Of a DNA stretch of 64,000 bases, positions 58,516 to 64,000 are shown one piece after another. The notes under the pieces were generated by a model. That model did not search any database. It was given only the letters and a program-made list of their open reading frames with translations, and was not told the origin of the DNA. Position numbers and translations under genes: made by a program. The stretch spans positions 434,001 through 498,000 of the forward strand of contig JABELC010000010.1 in assembly GCA_028455995.1 (NCBI GenBank), written 5' to 3'. The stretch comes from Scleromitrula shiraiana. Lineage: Eukaryota; Ascomycota; Leotiomycetes; Helotiales; Sclerotiniaceae. Position 1 is the stretch's first letter; every line of letters starts with the position of its first letter.

Positions 58516-60054
58516 TCATGCTACCATTGACTTAGCAGGTTCAGATTTCGAATCGACCCTGCTCGTCACAGTGATATTCTGGTTTCCAGGAAGTGAGTGT
58601 ATCTCTATGTCCTCGGTATTGCCCTTCGAAGGACGCTCCGATATTGGCAATGAGTTAGAATGCGCAGAATTGAGCCTCTCATGTTTAACTTCATTCGGCC
58701 CGTTGTGTCTGGAACAATTGGATGTCAAAGAGCCTCGAAAATGGTTGGAGAAAGCAACGGAAAGTCCTTCGATCATGGTTTGCACTCCTTTGAAATTCAA
58801 TGCCCCTGATAGTGATGGCAAACAAACAGCTGTTAGGCCAAAGTATACCTCAATATACATGAAATAGAGCCCAGTAGTAGATACGACTATCGTAATTTGA
58901 TTAGCAACTTTCCAACGCATAAAGGCTTCGTAAAAATGACATACAATTTTCATCGGCGGCTGCGTCGAAGTCGGCTATTTTTTTCTATTTCAACGTGGCG
59001 CCAGCTAATATGGTCATTGAACATACCGTTTAGCTCCTGTACAATAATTACAAGACGTGTCATGGAAGCTGCAATGGCACTGAATGAATGCTAGTGCGGT
59101 CTTAATTTAATTTGATTGGAAGGAATAGCGCGAAACATGTTACATACAGAGCACCAAGGGCAAAAATTCCCAACACCGCAATCTTCTTAGCACCTGAAAT
59201 CTGCAGTCTTAAGACCTAACGAACTGTTAGCAACATATTTGAAAACAACCCTATATAGTGAGGGGATCACTTCAAGAAAGATAGAACAACAGTGCCTACC
59301 AATGGAATAGGGAAAGCAAATATAATTACATCCATAATAACATCCGAGATCGACAGCGATAACTAGATCATAGTCAAGTCCGCAGTACATTTGAGTTGAT
59401 TTCCCAGATTCGTCCAGAAGTAAGTGAAATGGGTTTGACAAGCGAATAGAAAGCTGAAAAAGTAACCCAAGCCCCATATAACAATTAGGCCAACAACAAT
59501 GTTGATTATTATGTTGACGATACGATTTAAACCAGCTTTAAAGACACGTTTGTAAAAGAACATGCAGCTTGATTTTATGAATGCTAGGGATGCTGTTTCA
59601 AGAAGTACCATAGCCATATAAGCCTACCAGATCAATCTATTTCGTCAGCAATAAAGCTACAAGTAACTGAAGTTATATCTAATAGAAGGAAATAGAATGA
59701 CCTTTCTTGTCACGGTCTGCTGCGGACTTGTAGCTATTAACTCTTGTGCAGGAGTTGGTTTGGGCGTCGGATATCCCAAAGCATGTTGTGCCGTTCCAGC
59801 AAGTATCGTTGCTGCCATGCCGATTATAAGAGCCTTCAATTTAGTCTGTATGTACTCCAAATCCAAGTGGAAAAGCCAATGTAGGGAGTGCCATTTAGTA
59901 CCAGCGCAGGCAGAATTAGCCAGTCATCCAGTCCAAGCCTTGTTCTTTGCGTGTATCTTGTTGCGATTTTAGCCACCACTATTCCAATACAAACTGGAGG
60001 CCATATAATACCAGCTGTGTATAAAGATGAGCTACGAATACAAAATGATGCCAT
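58516..60054 (-). pseudogene. Pth11-like (rhodopsin-domain) membrane protein with one in-frame stop
   Basis: Six exons can be joined on the minus strand with frame kept throughout: 60054-59902, 59833-59702, 59623-59300, 59215-59144, 59090-59027 and 58907-58516, 378 codons. They encode the fungal seven-helix pattern of Pth11-like proteins. TRLGLDDWLILPALALIIGM comes first, then ALGYPTPKP, FIKSSCMFFYKRVFKAG, FACQTHFTYFWTNLG, SISDVIMDVIIFAFPIPL, GAKKIAVLGIFALGAL and IEVYFGLTAVCLPSL. A polar tail ends it. Such proteins often act as surface receptors or sensors. One TAG at 59365-59363 (codon 182) interrupts the fourth helix region and no plausible intron removes it. Two donors are weak (GTCATT at 59701, GTAACA at 59143). 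A recent pseudogene is likeliest. A sequencing error or a functional short form is possible. Confidence 0.7.
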
Positions 60055-61270
60055 GGCAGGTTTGAGTAAGATTTACAATCAAAAATGAATTCACGATGAG
60101 CCTTGCAGCACTAAGAAGATAGCAGAAGATATAATGAATCTCTGTTCAATATTTGTGCCATTGGTCCCGCTCCTTATACGATTGAAATTTGCTTGAGATG
60201 CAGAAATTTCAAGCGGGATCTTGAAGTTCCGGGTCTGACTGCAGTATACTATCGAAAATTGAAGAAACAAAGTAGCAACAAAGCCGTAGCATGGGAGGAC
60301 TGCAAGATGTCCAGCTTCGAGGGTAGGTCATTGGGACATACTCAAATCTCTCTCTGAGCGATTATTGACAGTATGGATGCAATTCTCGCCCAATGCTTAT
60401 GAATTGACTTGGAAAACAGTTGGTGATAATATTGTCGAAATTTAACGCTGAGTGGTAGAAATAGATACGCTACTGCTACTTTAGGTAGGTATATAGCTGA
60501 TGTCACATTCCGATGCGATGCTACCTTAGTGGCCGATGCAAGTAAGTTCTACAGAATCGGAAAAGCCAATAGACTGCAAGTTGGTGGCTACGATATCCTC
60601 AATTTATTTTATGGGGCAGTACGTATTTACCCTTCATCAATGAAGATTATTGAAACGGGTGTACTCATGAAGAATTGCATTATGTATAGGCTCAGAACTA
60701 AATGAGAAACAATACAGTACATTCCCTCGAACCAATAAAACATCAGTACAATGCTAGCCAGACTTAAATCCGCATCCATACTTCTGGCCTAAGAAAGAAT
60801 TTCGCCCTTTCACTGTCATTTCAAAGGTTGTTCATCCATGCGCAGACTGGAAGTTTTCCAACAAACATCAGAGTCGCGCAATTTCAAAAACGAGGAATTG
60901 ATCGTTAATACAGGTTCTTTGACCTGAGTAGCGGTAAGAGATCTGAAGCTCATAATGAGTATTTGTAGATCTTTCACTAAGTAGAAAATTATATTCATCT
61001 GTTGTTCTTGACATGGTATAGATAGGGTTGAGAAAGGAAAAAAATATTGAAAAAAAAAATTCATACAACAGTGGGGATTCGCTGGTGGTCACCCACCGAT
61101 TCAAGGCTTGTGTATGGCAGAACGGACGGAATGCCTAATTCTCCTTGATCTATGGTCGTATGTACATGCTTTTAAACAAAACAAATATAGATACTGTAAA
61201 ACTATATCCTTAATCCAACCAACCAAATCCAAATTCCGTGTATCGCTATCCACTTGTTCCCATCTACCAT
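60055..61270. other. Intergenic region with possible coding debris
   Basis: No intact gene. On the plus strand at about 60487-60545 the translation RYIADVTFRCDATLVADAS faintly resembles the C-terminal part of type B carboxylesterases. It is flanked by stops and is too short to call. The composition is less AT-rich than other spacers, as expected of decayed coding DNA. Confidence 0.35.
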
Positions 61271-62881
61271 TCAAATTGATTTAGTCTCATCCGTTGCCTC
61301 TATCTCCATCCCACACCTTCTTATCATCCAGTCATCACTACGTTCCTCTCTCAACTTATGCAATTCCTTATGTGTCTCGCAATTTGAACATTCTTCAAAA
61401 TAATGATTATCCGGCTCAATTCTGTGGAGTTTTATCCCCTTAGCTTTGAACACCTTCGGATATTCTATCTCCTTTACCATCTTATCTTGATCTAAATCCT
61501 TGAAATGCAATTCCACGCTCTCTAAATAGCGTGGGAATTGAATTGATTCTATCGTGGCGGTGAATATGGGTAGGAACATTTCGGGGTGGAATATAGAAGT
61601 ATCGTTAGGTGTATTGTATGTGAGTTTACTATCTCGCAAAGTTAGGGATTCCAGTGATCTAGGGAGTGAAGATAACGCCGTAGTGATCCGATCGGACAAA
61701 GGGAAACCAGGTAAATATTGTCCGAAGAGGAGATGTGCAGATACATCTAATTTTCTCAATTGTTCGAAATGGGCAAGTGATCCCACGGGGAAAGAAATTG
61801 ATTCATACCCGGGATCTGAGGAGTTTCTTGCTCTGCTTTTGCGCTGCGTGAGTTTAAGTGTTTGAAGTGTTGCACTCAGGTGGTTGAGGGAGGATATAAT
61901 TTGCGAGGGTTGTAGAGAGAAATGGAGGGATTCTCGCTGTCCGTTTTGAAATGAATATTGAAAATCCCAGGTAAAGTGACGCAAACACTTGAAGTAAGAA
62001 AGAAACCTAGATACGGAATCGGGTCGTAAAACGGTGTGAGTTAAGGCCAAGGATGTGGTATTGAATGTGAATTGGGGTAGGGGATATGTATATAATGTGG
62101 AAAGTGTAGATGGACCATCTGGTTCGTCGTAAGGGGTGTAATGGAAATCGGAGATCATATGTCCAGTCATGGTTCGGACGGAAGGCAGGGAAAGAAAAGG
62201 AAAAATACGGAGAAATTCAAATCCCATTCGTGGATGATAAACTGCGTCGTGTTTATCGAGTCGAACTTTGCGAAGTTTGGGAAATGAGTAAGGTGCAGTC
62301 GGTGATGATAGACTGCCTCGATGTGCTGACTGAAGTGCAGCGGCTCGTAACAGTACGGCTTCGATATACGGATAACCGTAAGGACATCCCGAGGCGTGAT
62401 TCACAATGTTAATCTCTTCAATGTTGGGAAGAAGACAAAGTATAAATCCCACAAGCGCATCCCAATTTCCTGCCTCTATCATACTAAGATAATTCGATTT
62501 GCTGTCTTCACCAAAATATGCACATTCTTCTCCACTTGATTCTTGATATGTCTTTTTGAGTGTTGGTCTGATGATTTGCCAATCGTCTTCTTTCATAATA
62601 CCCATAAATATATCGGTACAATATCCTAAGAGTGCATTTGCGGTGAACTTTTTCACATAACGTGCCAGTATTGGTCTTCGGATAATAGTGCGAAGGAAAA
62701 ACGACAATGATTCACAGGAATCACCAAGTTGTTGAAAATGGGAATACAGATATGGTTCGCAAAACTCATGTAGTCGTTTTGAACATAAGGAAAGCGCGGA
62801 CAGAGTCCTTGGAGATTCAATACTACGTAGTACCTCGACGATAATGTCGTCATGAAGGGTATGAGAAGTAAAGGTGCTCAT
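61271..62881 (-). CDS. F-box protein with leucine-rich-repeat-like C-terminus
   Basis: This single-exon gene encodes 536 residues. The N-terminus HDDIIVEVLRSIESPRTLSA with SLCSKRLHEFCEPYLYSH is an F-box-like motif, the part that binds Skp1 in SCF ubiquitin ligases. The rest has irregular leucine-rich repeats (for example LRKLDVSAHLLFG, LESLTLRDSKLTY, LESVELHFKDLD). These would form the substrate-binding surface. The substrate is unknown. The C-terminal 60 residues contain a possible metal-binding ECSNCETHKELH segment. F-box genes of this type are numerous and variable in filamentous ascomycetes, which fits its place beside decayed genes. The frame is fully open, so it seems intact. Confidence 0.82.
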   Translation of the reverse strand: MSTFTSHTLHDDIIVEVLRSIESPRTLSALSLCSKRLHEFCEPYLYSHFQQLGDSCESLSFFLRTIIRRPILARYVKKFTANALLGYCTDIFMGIMKEDDWQIIRPTLKKTYQESSGEECAYFGEDSKSNYLSMIEAGNWDALVGFILCLLPNIEEINIVNHASGCPYGYPYIEAVLLRAAALQSAHRGSLSSPTAPYSFPKLRKVRLDKHDAVYHPRMGFEFLRIFPFLSLPSVRTMTGHMISDFHYTPYDEPDGPSTLSTLYTYPLPQFTFNTTSLALTHTVLRPDSVSRFLSYFKCLRHFTWDFQYSFQNGQRESLHFSLQPSQIISSLNHLSATLQTLKLTQRKSRARNSSDPGYESISFPVGSLAHFEQLRKLDVSAHLLFGQYLPGFPLSDRITTALSSLPRSLESLTLRDSKLTYNTPNDTSIFHPEMFLPIFTATIESIQFPRYLESVELHFKDLDQDKMVKEIEYPKVFKAKGIKLHRIEPDNHYFEECSNCETHKELHKLREERSDDWMIRRCGMEIEATDETKSI

Positions 62882-64000
62882 TTTCGCATCCGTTTGCAGA
62901 TTGCCGGTAAGTATTTGGCTTCAAATCCCCACGAAGCTAAATTTAAGGGAAGAGAAAGAGACAACAGTAAAAAGGAAATGAAGGAAATGAACAGAAGAGA
63001 TATATTATAAATTGCAATGAGTTTTAGAAAGATAAATAGACCCGAGTTTGGAATATTATTGTAACCTACTGTTTATTGAACCCCACTCTGGGGAAATTTA
63101 TTAAGTTGGGTCAAAATCATGCTGTGATCTTGTGAGACTCTTTGCATCACCTTATCTTTCATGCCCAAATCTCAAACCCAGGAAGATGGTTGTAATTGAT
63201 GTGATGTGTAAACGCGTGGTAAGATCTCAGTGGGGTATTGCCATCGTCTAAAAGGGAAGACACGAAAGGTAAATGAAGATTTTGAGCTGTGGGAGTAGGT
63301 TAAATGATATCGTAAATCAATCATACCTATGATAAATCATTGTGTTGAGATTTGATGAGATTTGAGGATATTAGTTAATCATGTTTGTACTGTAGACTGT
63401 GGTCGACTTTGAAATCGAAGTCGAAGATATCAATATCGATGAGGAAGTGGGATGATTTATCAGGGGTTCTGAAGATTCTCATGTGCTTAGTCATCGTGAG
63501 ATTATTATTGACTTTGGCGCTTCGCTCCTATTCGATCTTCCGAATTCCCCTTTGTCCTTCCTTCAATAATTTACACAAACAATATCAATATATTTGTTTC
63601 TCTCAAGATCTGAGATCCCAAAATCACAAAACCTATAAATTCCAAAGTGGGAAGATAAGACGTCTCCAGCTCCGACTTTTTGACTCATCCCTGGCTGTCA
63701 TATTCATGTCAGTTTGAACAACGCCATCAAGCAAGCCAACAGACAATTTTTAATTACCCCTGACTATCATCAATTAAATTATTGACTTGGCAAAATTCTG
63801 CTTTGGCTCTGCGCAACAACCTTATTTGAACCTGCATTGATATACTAAAACTTGACAAACCAACCCTACAAGTTGACCTAAGTTGTGGAGAGTGCATCAA
63901 GTGAGGACGGTTAGGTACTACAATTATTTGGATCGTCTTTAGTCTAGTCAATCTCCTCATTACTATGTTTAGGATATTTCATTGTTTGTGGCACACTGCT
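62882..64000. other. Right-edge intergenic sequence
   Basis: The F-box promoter and further spacer. Short open frames at 63385-63717 (+) and 63754-63960 (-) lack protein-like features. Confidence 0.6.

Noticed and set aside
58391..58867. 158-codon open frame on the plus strand
   Set aside because: It lies opposite the last exon of the Pth11-like gene, whose minus-strand translation fits the family (IEVYFGLTAVCLPSL). The plus frame shows no domain pattern.

Overview
The window is nuclear DNA of a filamentous ascomycete. Genes carry several short introns (about 45-110 nt, GTAAGT-like donors, CTAAC/CTAAT branch sites 7-20 nt before the AG), strands alternate, spacers are AT-rich and rich in microsatellites, and the proteome is typically fungal (Atg3, Isn1, Etr1, a single-chain PFK, Med17, Cox16, an ATR/UvsB kinase, Slx8, Mip1). 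Gene content and style suggest Leotiomycetes, perhaps Sclerotiniaceae, but that is inference.

Layout. 0-1 kb: 3' half of ATG3 (+). 3.3-5 kb: caffeoyl-CoA-type O-methyltransferase (-). 5.9-8.1 kb: ISN1, IMP 5'-nucleotidase (+). 8.8-10 kb: SAM methyltransferase with Asn-rich insertions (-). 12.4-13.2 kb: unrecognised basic/disordered protein (+). 14.7-16.1 kb: ETR1, mitochondrial enoyl reductase (+). 16.7-18.6 kb: mitochondrial GatA (-). 19-21 kb: secreted metallophosphatase/5'-nucleotidase (+). 23.7-26.2 kb: 6-phosphofructokinase (-). 26.2-28 kb: AT-rich spacer with two satellites. 28-30.3 kb: MED17 (+). 30.9-32.4 kb: PARP-type zinc-finger protein (-). 34-34.4 kb: COX16 (-), divergent from the 12-exon ATR kinase at 34.7-42.7 kb (+). 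43.4-45.5 kb: protein with a retropepsin-like fold lacking the catalytic motif (-). 47.7-49.1 kb: SLX8-type RING protein (-). 50.9-54.4 kb: MIP1, mitochondrial DNA polymerase (+).

From 54.4 kb the character changes. An extremely AT-rich block (55.2-56.0 kb) is bounded by 29-bp inverted repeats with TA flanks and has a third internal copy of the repeat: a decayed, RIP-like DNA transposon or MITE. It is followed by a broken 2-oxoglutarate/Fe(II) dioxygenase gene (frameshift, nonsense codon, lost iron ligand), then a Pth11-like membrane receptor gene with one in-frame TAG (-), then an F-box gene (-). This right end looks like an accessory, decaying segment beside a conserved core.

Two themes link the core genes. 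Genome maintenance (PARP-type zinc finger, ATR, SLX8, MIP1) is concentrated at 30-54 kb, and mitochondrial function recurs (Etr1, GatA, Cox16, Mip1). The most unusual window-wide signal is compositional: in many genes the coding strand is C-rich in the middle and switches abruptly to G-rich in the last 100-500 nt before the stop, mirrored for genes on the other strand. Exon coordinates below were derived by hand from splice signals and frame continuity. No tRNA, rRNA or CRISPR was recognised.
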